A stretch of DNA of 64,000 nt from Rhizobium sp. ZPR4 (lineage in GTDB: Bacteria > Pseudomonadota > Alphaproteobacteria > Rhizobiales > Rhizobiaceae). Below are positions 57,463-64,000 of this stretch, one piece after another; positions within the stretch are counted from its first letter, which is position 1; every line of letters begins with the position of its first letter. The notes below the pieces were generated by a model, which worked only from the letters and a program-made list of their open reading frames with translations, had not been told where the DNA came from and ran no database searches. The DNA lies in assembly GCF_040215725.1 (NCBI RefSeq), contig NZ_CP157967.1, positions 2,046,001 to 2,110,000 on the forward strand, in the 5' to 3' direction. Made by a program: the position numbers and the translations under genes.

Positions 57463-58194
57463 ATGCGAAAGCCGCTGATCATGATTGCAACCAGCCTGTT
57501 TTCGCTATCCCCTATCAGTCAGGTTCACGCTGAGACCGTTCATTTCACCACCGAGGACTATCCGCCGTTCAACTATCGCGAGGGCAAGACCGTCGTCGGA
57601 GCGACCACCGAACAGGTGCGGAAGGTGATGACCGATATCGGCGTCGACTACACGATCGACATCATGCCCTGGGCGCGAGCCTATAACCAGGCGCTGATGG
57701 AACCCATGACCTGCGTATTCGTCGCAGCCCACAACGAAGAACGCGACAAGCTCTTCAAATGGGTGCAGCCGCTGCTGATCGACCGTAACGTTTTGATCAA
57801 GCATAGCGGCTCCAGCGTTACTGCCGGCAACATCGCCGAAGCCAGGAAATATCTCGTCGGCACCTGGCGCGAGGATTATACGGAAGCGATCCTGCGCCGG
57901 AACAATTTCCCGCGCATCGATGTGGGCAGCGATTTCAAGGCCACGCTCAAGAAACTGATGAGCGACCGTATCGACCTGATGCCGATCTCGGAGTTCTATT
58001 TCGACAAGCTGAAGCAGGAAGGCGATGCGGTGGAGAAGGTGGCCGTGCTCTCCCAGCAGCCCATGGGGATCGCCTGCCAGAAGGATTTCCCGCCCGAGCT
58101 TCTGAACAGGATGCAGAAGGCGCTGAATGATTTGATCGCCAATGGAACGCAGAAGCAGATTTTTCTGAAGTACGGCCTGCACCTTGACGACTGA
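57463..58194 (+). CDS. periplasmic solute-binding protein (SBP family 3)
   Basis: A 243-residue periplasmic protein with a signal peptide (MRKPLIMIATSLFSLSPISQVHA). The mature protein is an amino-acid-type binding fold (VHFTTEDYPPFNYREGKTVVGATTEQVRKVMTDIGVDYTIDIMPWARAYNQALMEPMTCVFVAA, EARKYLVGTWREDYTEAILR, DLMPISEFYFDKLK). ATG 57463 follows GAGGA; ATG 57451 is an alternative. No permease or ATPase gene is near. Its place directly after the GGDEF-EAL gene suggests it presents a ligand to that sensor rather than taking part in transport. Confidence 0.88.
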   Translation: MRKPLIMIATSLFSLSPISQVHAETVHFTTEDYPPFNYREGKTVVGATTEQVRKVMTDIGVDYTIDIMPWARAYNQALMEPMTCVFVAAHNEERDKLFKWVQPLLIDRNVLIKHSGSSVTAGNIAEARKYLVGTWREDYTEAILRRNNFPRIDVGSDFKATLKKLMSDRIDLMPISEFYFDKLKQEGDAVEKVAVLSQQPMGIACQKDFPPELLNRMQKALNDLIANGTQKQIFLKYGLHLDD

Positions 58195-58267
58195 CCACAA
58201 CTCGCCTTGACTTTGCCGTCAAATCCTTGTCGTGAAGGGCATCGGCATTTTCCAAGGGGTGAAGCGC

Positions 58268-58984
58268 ATGCTTCTCATCGCGGGCCTCGGCAATCCCGGC
58301 GCCAAATATCAGGGCAACCGTCACAATATCGGCTTCATGGCTGTGGACGCGATCTACCGCCGCAACAGCTTTTCGCCGTGGTCGAAAAAGTTCAAGGCGG
58401 AGATTGCGGAAGGCGAGCTTGGCGGACAGAAGGTGCTGCTCATCAAGCCGCAGACCTTCATGAACCTCTCGGGCGAATCCGTCGGCGAAGCCATGCGCTT
58501 CTACAAGCTCCAGCCGTCCGATCTGGTTGTCATTTATGACGAGCTCGACCTACCGGCCGGCAAGGCGCGGCTGAAGACTGGCGGCGGTCATGGCGGCCAT
58601 AACGGCATCAAGTCGATCGACGCCCATTGCGGCAAGGAATACCGCCGACTGCGTCTCGGCATCAGCCATCCCGGCGCCAAGGAGCTCGTGCACAATCACG
58701 TTCTCGGCGATTTCGCCAAGGTGGATCAAAGCTGGCTGGAACCGTTGTTCGATGCGCTCGCCGACAATGCCGACATGCTGGTGCGCGGCGAGGATTCACA
58801 GCTGATGAACAAGATCGCGCTTGCCCTGGGCGGCAAGGCGGAGGATGACGCTCCGAAGCCGGAGAAGAAGGCGCCGGCCAAATCCCATATTCATCAGGCG
58901 CGCACCCACAGCCAGCCGAAGATCCCGGAAACCGGCCCCATGGCGGAAATGCTGAAGAGGATGTTCGGCAAGAAGGACAATTGA
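58268..58984 (+). CDS. pth: peptidyl-tRNA hydrolase
   Basis: A 238-residue Pth that releases tRNA from stalled peptidyl-tRNA. Key elements: [24 protein letters not shown] (catalytic His in RHNIGF), [54 protein letters not shown]. The C-terminal 40 residues are a basic, Pro/Lys-rich extension beyond the usual 190, common in alphaproteobacteria. AAGGGG precedes the ATG; the start MLLIAG is family-standard. Confidence 0.96.
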   Translation: MLLIAGLGNPGAKYQGNRHNIGFMAVDAIYRRNSFSPWSKKFKAEIAEGELGGQKVLLIKPQTFMNLSGESVGEAMRFYKLQPSDLVVIYDELDLPAGKARLKTGGGHGGHNGIKSIDAHCGKEYRRLRLGISHPGAKELVHNHVLGDFAKVDQSWLEPLFDALADNADMLVRGEDSQLMNKIALALGGKAEDDAPKPEKKAPAKSHIHQARTHSQPKIPETGPMAEMLKRMFGKKDN

Positions 58985-58985
58985 G

Positions 58986-59459
58986 ATGCCGAACGCACCT
59001 GTCGACACCGCCGCAGATATCGTCATACGCCCGGTCGCGAGCGCCGACCTGCCGACACTCCTTGCGCTCTACCAGCACCTGAACGCCGAAGATCCCATGC
59101 TGGAACTGCAGCTGGCCGAGCACCGCTTTGCTGATATCCTTGCCCATCCCGGCATGACGATCTTTGCGGCCTTCGATGGCGAAAAAGCCGTCTCCTCCGT
59201 GACACTGATCGTCATCCCCAATCTCACGCGCGGCGGCATGCCCTATGCGCTGATCGAGAATGTGGTGACACGCGCCGATTACCGTCAGCGCGGCCTCGCC
59301 GGCAAGGTCATCCGTACAGCCGTAGCCAGCGCCTGGGAGAAGAACTGTTACAAGGCGATGCTGCTGACCGGATCGAAGGACCCGGCGACGCTGCGCTTTT
59401 ACGCCAATTGCGGATTTACCCAGGACAAGACCGGCTTCCAGATTCGCCGCCATGCCTAG
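58986..59459 (+). CDS. GNAT-family N-acetyltransferase
   Basis: A 157-residue GNAT protein (IVIRPVASADLPTLLALYQHL, ALIENVVTRADYRQRGLAGKVIRTAVASAWEKNCYKAMLLTGSKDPATLRFYANCGF). The acetyl-CoA signature RQRGLAGKV is intact. It begins 1 bp after pth and is probably co-transcribed with it. The substrate is unknown. Confidence 0.92.
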   Translation: MPNAPVDTAADIVIRPVASADLPTLLALYQHLNAEDPMLELQLAEHRFADILAHPGMTIFAAFDGEKAVSSVTLIVIPNLTRGGMPYALIENVVTRADYRQRGLAGKVIRTAVASAWEKNCYKAMLLTGSKDPATLRFYANCGFTQDKTGFQIRRHA

Positions 59460-59474
59460 CAAGTACGCCCGTGC

Positions 59475-59786
59475 CTATTCCTCGGGCTCGGTCGTGAACA
59501 TCAGCGGGAAACCGGCGCTCTTGGCAAGATCGACCGCCTCCTGCGCCTTCGTCTCGGCAACGTCGCGCGCGCAGACCATGACGACGCAGGTTCCGAGCTT
59601 GTGTGCCGTCATCATGACGCGATAGCCGGTCTCCTCGCTCATGCGGAAGACAGCCTTCAGCACCATGATGACGAATTCCCGCGGCGTGTAATCATCATTC
59701 ACGAGAATGATCTTGTAGAGCTTCGGCCTTTCGACCTTCGGCTTGGTTTTAGGCTTTGGTTTCAGGACAACATCATTGTCACTCAT
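59475..59786 (-). CDS. clpS: ClpS adaptor protein
   Basis: A 103-residue ClpS, start at MSDND (ATG 59792 is an alternative two codons upstream). The core LYKIILVNDDYTPREFVIMVLKAVFRMSEETGYRVMMTAHKLGTCVVMVC contains the residues that bind N-degrons and ClpA. Alphaproteobacteria often have two ClpS proteins; clpA is not adjacent here and the Pro/Lys-rich N-terminus resembles ClpS2, so this is possibly the ClpS2 type. Convergent with the GNAT gene (15-bp gap) and divergent from ychF. Confidence 0.92.
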   Translation of the reverse strand: MSDNDVVLKPKPKTKPKVERPKLYKIILVNDDYTPREFVIMVLKAVFRMSEETGYRVMMTAHKLGTCVVMVCARDVAETKAQEAVDLAKSAGFPLMFTTEPEE

Positions 59787-60014
59787 CGGCATCACCGTTG
59801 ACGACAGGGGAAAGAGTTTTGGGCTAATGAGAAGATTATAGTGCAGCGCACCACATCCTTCAAGGATGGTCGTGTCAGGGAGACAATATGGCCGTTGCCC
59901 GCTCGCAGCCCTTCTCTCGGCAGAAAAGTGGCTCTTTGGCCGCCCGAGACTTGACCCGCAACGGCCCTTCCCCCATACGCACTGCAAAGATTTTCAAGAT
60001 ATGGACAAGGTGCC

Positions 60015-61118
60015 ATGGGTTTCAAATGCGGTATCGTCGGGCTGCCGAATGTCGGCAAGTCCACTCTGTTCAACGCGCTGACCAAGACGGCGGCAGCACA
60101 GGCGGCCAACTATCCGTTCTGCACGATCGAGCCGAACACGGGTGAAGTCGCCGTTCCCGATCCGCGCATGCGCAAGCTTGCCGACGTCGCCAAGTCGAAG
60201 GAACTGATCCCGACGCGTATCTCCTTCGTCGATATCGCCGGCCTCGTGCGCGGCGCATCGAAGGGCGAAGGCCTCGGCAACCAGTTCCTCGCCAATATCC
60301 GCGAAGTCGATGCCATCGTGCATGTTCTGCGCTGCTTCGAAGACAGCGACATCACCCACGTTGAAGGCCGTATCAATCCGGTCGCCGATGCCGAGACGAT
60401 CGAGACCGAGCTGATGCTCGCCGACCTCGAGAGCCTCGAGCGCCGCACCGAGCAGACGCGCAAGCGCGCCACCGGCAAGGACAAGGAATCCATGGCGATG
60501 CTGCCGATCATGGATGCGTCGCTCGCATTGCTGCAGGAAGGCAAGCCGGTCCGCACGCTGCTGTCGAAGCTGGATGCCGAGGAAACTCGTATCCTGAAGA
60601 GCCTGAACCTTCTGACCTCGCACCCCGTGCTCTATGTCTGCAACGTCGCCGAGGGCGATGCGGCGACGGGCAACGAGCACACGGCGGCTGTTGCCGCCAT
60701 GGCCAAGGAGCAGAACTCGGAAGTCGTCATCATCTCCGCCGCCATCGAGGCGGAAGTGGCGCAGCTGCCGGACGAAGAGGCGACGGAATTCCTCTCCGCG
60801 CTCGGCCTCGACGAAGCCGGCCTCGACCGCCTGATCCGCGCCGGCTACAAGCTGCTTCACCTCATCACCTACTTCACCGTGGGACCGAAGGAAACGCGCG
60901 CCTGGACGATCGAGCAAGGCACCAAGGCACCGCAGGCCGCCGGCGTCATCCATTCGGATTTCGAGCGCGGCTTCATCCGCGCCAACACCATCACCTATGA
61001 CGATTACATCGCCTACAACGGCGAAACCGGCGCCAAGGAAGCCGGCAAGGCCCGCGACGAAGGCAAGGAATATGTCGTCCAGGACGGCGACGTCATTCAC
61101 TTCCGCTTCAACACCTGA
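60015..61118 (+). CDS. ychF: redox-regulated ATPase YchF
   Basis: A 367-residue universally conserved OBG-family P-loop NTPase. G1 in GIVGLPNVGKSTLFNALT, G3 in ISFVDIAGLVRGASKGEGLGNQFLANIREVDAIVHVLRCF, a long helical insertion, and a C-terminal TGS domain (TYFTVGPKETRAWTIEQGTKAPQAAGVIHSDFERGFIRANTITYDDYIAY). YchF prefers ATP over GTP and binds ribosomes; it affects stress responses in characterised bacteria. Monocistronic; a RIME-type repeat follows. Confidence 0.97.
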   Translation: MGFKCGIVGLPNVGKSTLFNALTKTAAAQAANYPFCTIEPNTGEVAVPDPRMRKLADVAKSKELIPTRISFVDIAGLVRGASKGEGLGNQFLANIREVDAIVHVLRCFEDSDITHVEGRINPVADAETIETELMLADLESLERRTEQTRKRATGKDKESMAMLPIMDASLALLQEGKPVRTLLSKLDAEETRILKSLNLLTSHPVLYVCNVAEGDAATGNEHTAAVAAMAKEQNSEVVIISAAIEAEVAQLPDEEATEFLSALGLDEAGLDRLIRAGYKLLHLITYFTVGPKETRAWTIEQGTKAPQAAGVIHSDFERGFIRANTITYDDYIAYNGETGAKEAGKARDEGKEYVVQDGDVIHFRFNT

Positions 61119-61140
61119 TCGCTTTTCGAATGCCGGCGCC

Positions 61141-61244
61141 TAAGCAATTCCAGAAAAGCGTATGGCGGTTTTCCGTCCGGAATTGCGTTAAAACAAAGGG
61201 ATAGAGCGTTTTCGCTTTTCGAGGAAAAGCGGAAACGCTCTATC
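61141..61244. repeat. RIME-like intergenic mosaic repeat
   Basis: About 104 bp made of two palindromes. The first has arms GCAATTCC (61144-61151) and GGAATTGC (61179-61186) with inner GAAAA/TTTTC complementarity. The second has a 21-bp arm at 61200-61220 (core AGAGCGTTTTCGCTTTTC) and its complement at 61224-61244, one T-G mismatch. Size and structure match the rhizobial RIME1 element (two large palindromes, about 108 bp). The right end overlaps the stop codon of the convergent DUF2157 gene. Confidence 0.82.
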
Positions 61245-62361
61245 GGAGCGCCGGCAATCTCGCCTGCAGGCCGGCAGGCAGGCGCCGCACGACGATGCGA
61301 CGCAGATCGGTCCAGCCGATGCCGATCACAAGCACGACCAGACCGACAATCATCAGCACCAGGAAGCCCACCTTGTCGAGGCCGGCATTGTTGTGCCTGA
61401 GAATGGCCGCGGTCGCGAGGCCCAGCGATACGAGGCCGGCGGTCACGAAGGCGCGGCGATCGATGACCAGACCGATCAGCATCATCACCAGAACCGCCAC
61501 GAGGACGGTCACCGCTTGCAGATAGCCCCCGAAGAGCGCATCGGTGAGATTGGTGAAGACGGTACCGCTGCTGGCAAGCTCGAGACGCAACGCCAGCAGG
61601 ATCGTCGAGTAAAGCAAGGCCGGCGCCGTTGCGAGATGCAGCCAGAAGGCGACGTCGGAGCGGCGCGTCACTCTCTGCGGATCGCTGAGGTCGTAGCGCA
61701 TCGCCAATGCAAAGCTGCCGAGAGCCGTCACCAGCAAGATCATCATCGTCTGGATGGGGTAATCAGCCGGCACGTTCGACGACCCCGTCACCGTACCGGC
61801 GACATAGAAGACCGCGGCAAGAAACAAACCGAACAGCGAAAACAGGAATAGAGCCAGCGACAGCGGCACGCGGTAGCGCCAGTAAAACAAGGCGAGCGAC
61901 AGCGGGAATGGCGCCACCAGGACGATTGCGCCGATCGTGAAATTATTGCTCAGCGCCGGTGTGGAGCTGACATAGCTCACCACCGTATAGAAAACCCAGA
62001 CGCCAAGCGCGACGGTCAAGACCACGGCGGGAAGCGCCAGCCGTTGGCGGCGCACCAGGATCTCGGCGAGCACGACGATCGCCAGCAGGGGCGCATAGCG
62101 GTTCGCCAATCCCCATAGCCCGATGAGCAGCACGATGACGCCGATGGTGATGAGCACATCGTGAAAGCCTCGCACAAAGCGCGGCGCTTCCGTATCCTCC
62201 AGCGGGTTGGGATCATCCTGCCGGCGCTGTGATGAAAGAGCCTGAACAGACAGCGTGCCGATATTCCTCGCGGTGAGATAGGGCAGCAATTGCTCGGCCT
62301 GGCCCGAGGAAATAATCCCCTCGCCTGCGGCATCTTCCAGTGCGACCTTGAGTTCGCTCAT
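61240..62361 (-). CDS. DUF2157-type integral membrane protein
   Basis: A 373-residue protein with a short cytoplasmic helical N-terminus (ELKVALEDAAGEGIISSGQAEQLLPYLTARNI) and about 10 membrane helices, the usual layout of DUF2157 proteins. No transport or catalytic motif is known for the family. Its stop codon (TAG) lies inside the RIME-like repeat. Divergent from the MaoC genes. Confidence 0.82.
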   Translation of the reverse strand: MSELKVALEDAAGEGIISSGQAEQLLPYLTARNIGTLSVQALSSQRRQDDPNPLEDTEAPRFVRGFHDVLITIGVIVLLIGLWGLANRYAPLLAIVVLAEILVRRQRLALPAVVLTVALGVWVFYTVVSYVSSTPALSNNFTIGAIVLVAPFPLSLALFYWRYRVPLSLALFLFSLFGLFLAAVFYVAGTVTGSSNVPADYPIQTMMILLVTALGSFALAMRYDLSDPQRVTRRSDVAFWLHLATAPALLYSTILLALRLELASSGTVFTNLTDALFGGYLQAVTVLVAVLVMMLIGLVIDRRAFVTAGLVSLGLATAAILRHNNAGLDKVGFLVLMIVGLVVLVIGIGWTDLRRIVVRRLPAGLQARLPALR

Positions 62362-62545
62362 TCTTGCTCTCGCTTCATTTCGTCACCACCAAGCCTCAAC
62401 ATATCGCCGTCGCACAATCAAGGGCTGTCGGCAACCAACGGACAATCACCGCCGACCTTCCCTTATATTGGACATAAAAGTGCTTGCGCCACCACCGCGG
62501 GCCATGCGATGGCCGATGGATTGGACGTGGAGGACGACAGAAGAT

Positions 62546-63010
62546 ATGACGAAACTCGTCTACGAAGACTTCCAGCTGGGACGAGAATTTGCGCTCGGCC
62601 CCAAGCATATGACGGCGGCGGAGATCATTGAATTCGCCAGCGAATTCGATCCGCAACCGATGCATCTGGACGAGGAAGCCGGCCGCGCCAGCATTCTCGG
62701 CGGCCTTGCCGCTTCCGGCTGGCATACGTCGGCAGTGTTCATGCGCATGATGTGCGATTCCTACATCCTCGCCGCCGATGCGCAGGGCGCGCCGGGCATC
62801 GACTTCATGGAATGGAAGAAGCCTGTTCTGGCTGGGGATACCCTGTCGGGCCGATCCATCGTGGTCGAGGCTCGCCCCATGCGCTCCCGCCCCGGCATCG
62901 GCATCGTCAAATTCCATCATGAGGTCGAGAACCAGCGCGGCGAACTCGTCTGCCTTGGGGAAAACGCGACCATGATCCGCATGCGCGCCGGCGCGGAGGT
63001 TTCGGCATGA
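62546..63010 (+). CDS. MaoC-like dehydratase 1
   Basis: A 154-residue hot-dog-fold protein of the MaoC family. Hydratase 2-type residues are present: FASEFDPQPMHLDEEAGRASILGGLAASGWHT contains the Asp-His pair. Start at MTKLVYED. The stop overlaps the next MaoC gene by 4 bp (ATGA), so the two are coupled and may form a heterodimer or work on the same pathway. Acyl-CoA substrate unknown. Confidence 0.9.
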   Translation: MTKLVYEDFQLGREFALGPKHMTAAEIIEFASEFDPQPMHLDEEAGRASILGGLAASGWHTSAVFMRMMCDSYILAADAQGAPGIDFMEWKKPVLAGDTLSGRSIVVEARPMRSRPGIGIVKFHHEVENQRGELVCLGENATMIRMRAGAEVSA

Positions 63011-63474
63011 AGATGAGCGACCTCTATGCCATCGGGGAACGCTTCGAGATCGGCAGCCATACGTTCACGCCGGAAGGCATCGTCCATTTCGCCTCGCGCT
63101 TCGATCCGCAGATTTTCCATATGGATGCGGAAGCAGCCAAGCACTCCTTGTTCGGCGGCCTGTGCGCCTCCGGCTGGCATAGCTGCTCCATGTGGATGCG
63201 CAACTTCGTCGATTTCTGGAAATCCGAAACGGCCCGGCTGACCGCCGAAGGCAAGACGCCGCCCAGTCTGGGCCCTTCGCCCGGCTTCACAAAGCTGCAA
63301 TGGCTGCGGCCGGTCTTTGCCGGCGATACGATCACCTATGGCGTGGCGATCCTCGGCAGCCGCCCGCTGGCCTCTCGCCCCGGCTGGACGCTCTACACGC
63401 TCGCCTGCGACGGGGTGAACCAGGATGGCCTTCTGGCTTTGCGCTTCGAAAGCACTGTGCTGGCCTTTGAATAG
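63007..63474 (+). CDS. MaoC-like dehydratase 2
   Basis: A 155-residue MaoC protein related to its upstream neighbour (IVHFASRFDPQIFHMDAEAAKHSLFGGLCASGWHS) and sharing the Asp-His pair. The C-terminal part (QWLRPVFAGDTITYGVAILGSRPLASRPGW, LALRFESTVLAF) follows the hot-dog fold. Co-translated with the first MaoC gene through a 4-bp overlap. A tandem duplication is likely. Substrate unknown. Confidence 0.9.
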   Translation: MKMSDLYAIGERFEIGSHTFTPEGIVHFASRFDPQIFHMDAEAAKHSLFGGLCASGWHSCSMWMRNFVDFWKSETARLTAEGKTPPSLGPSPGFTKLQWLRPVFAGDTITYGVAILGSRPLASRPGWTLYTLACDGVNQDGLLALRFESTVLAFE

Positions 63475-63480
63475 AAATCT

Positions 63481-63505
63481 GCGGGGCCGCTCGTAGCGGC
63501 CCCGC
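63481..63505. terminator. hairpin between maoC and apt
   Basis: Perfect 11-bp stem GCGGGGCCGCT (63481-63491) / AGCGGCCCCGC (63495-63505), loop CGT, 6 bp after the second maoC stop and between convergent genes. Lacks a T-run. Confidence 0.6.
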
Positions 63506-63521
63506 CAATCTTCCAGACCGA

Positions 63522-64000
63522 TCAGTGACCGGCGAATTCCACCAGCGTATGAACCGGCACATCAAGCTCTTCGAGCTTCTTGCGGCCGCCAAGGTCTGGC
63601 AGGTCAATGACGAAACAGGCAGCAACGACCTCGGCGCCGATCTGGCGCAGAAGCTTCGTGGCGCCGACGGCCGTGCCGCCGGTCGCGATCAGGTCGTCTA
63701 CCAGAATGACCTTTTCGCCCGGATTGACCGCATCGCGATGCATCTCCATCTCGTCGACACCATATTCCAGGCTGTAGGCGATGCGGACGATATCGTGCGG
63801 AAGCTTGCCCTTCTTGCGGATCGGCACGAAGCCGGACGACAGCTGATGCGCGACCGCGCCGCCGATAATGAAGCCACGCGCTTCCATCCCGGCGACCTTG
63901 TCGATCTTGGAGCCGGCATAGGGATGCACCAGCGCATCCACGGCGCGACGGAATGCCCTGGCATCGCCAAGCATCGTCGTGATGTCGCGGAAGATGATAC
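63522..64000 (-). CDS. apt: adenine phosphoribosyltransferase, N-terminus beyond window
   Basis: The last approximately 159 residues of Apt, which salvages adenine to AMP with PRPP. The PRPP-binding motif is [17 protein letters not shown], preceded by the adenine-binding region [19 protein letters not shown] and the flexible loop region ([20 protein letters not shown]). The reading frame stays open to the right edge ([13 protein letters not shown]), so the usual first 20 or so residues lie outside; the internal ATG at 63974 is not the true start. Confidence 0.96.
   Translation of the reverse strand, partial: IIFRDITTMLGDARAFRRAVDALVHPYAGSKIDKVAGMEARGFIIGGAVAHQLSSGFVPIRKKGKLPHDIVRIAYSLEYGVDEMEMHRDAVNPGEKVILVDDLIATGGTAVGATKLLRQIGAEVVAACFVIDLPDLGGRKKLEELDVPVHTLVEFAGH

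Overview
The window is a GC-rich, gene-dense stretch of an alphaproteobacterial chromosome, almost certainly from Rhizobium or a close relative. Pointers are the trxB-lsrB-tandem AbcR sRNA-arsR order, the lpcC-type core mannosyltransferase beside greA, a BA14K-family protein, a RIME-like intergenic repeat and rhizobial core-gene sequences. No tRNA, rRNA, insertion sequence, CRISPR array or prophage is visible. Most of the region is ordinary core genome with a thin layer of accessory regulators and transporters.

Layout. 0.1-3 kb: a two-winged-helix protein of unknown family, a YqeY-like protein and carA. 3-11 kb: EVE-domain protein, MATE and TetA-like efflux pumps, a LysR/aldo-keto reductase divergent pair, a YpfJ-type zinc metallopeptidase, and a DUF2306 protein divergent from a membrane-anchored LytTR regulator. 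11.5-21 kb: a ygiB/ygiC-like pair, carB, greA (with an attenuator-like leader), an LPS-core mannosyltransferase, a GT92 glycosyltransferase, an MptE-like protein and lrp. 21-28 kb: trxB, lsrB, two near-identical AbcR-type sRNA genes, an ArsR/Old-Yellow-Enzyme unit, an SDR/LysR divergent pair, GrpB. 28-38 kb: DUF2188, chaA, aatA, a sugar dehydrogenase, an EamA transporter, cspA, BA14K, a glyoxalase-II-like hydrolase, and SH3/DUF1236 and glycine-rich envelope proteins. 37-43 kb: a petP/petR-like MarR-response regulator pair with a histidine kinase, DUF1349, a ybjN-proC-csaA operon and ubiK. 43-50 kb: lgt, MidA methyltransferase, pgeF, an atypical M24 protein, a Gln-rich lipoprotein, prs and an MFS pump. 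50-64 kb: two tandem paralogous exported proteins, rplY, a GGDEF-EAL protein with a solute-binding-protein partner, pth, a GNAT, clpS, ychF, a RIME repeat, DUF2157, two MaoC proteins and the 3' part of apt.

The most interesting locus is 23.4-23.8 kb. Two sRNA genes of the AbcR (alpha-r15) type are duplicated together with their promoters. Each carries a GCAT-N7-ATGC dyad centred about 54 bp upstream of the inferred start, directly downstream of the LysR regulator LsrB, whose relatives control AbcR RNAs. Other regulatory signals read from the sequence are two phased dyads before arsR, a hairpin plus T-tract in the greA leader, and palindromes in the lrp/trxB, SDR/lysR and aldo-keto reductase intergenic regions. 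I found no defence island, biosynthetic cluster or other clearly new multi-gene system. All functions are inferred from recognisable sequence motifs; no database search was possible.
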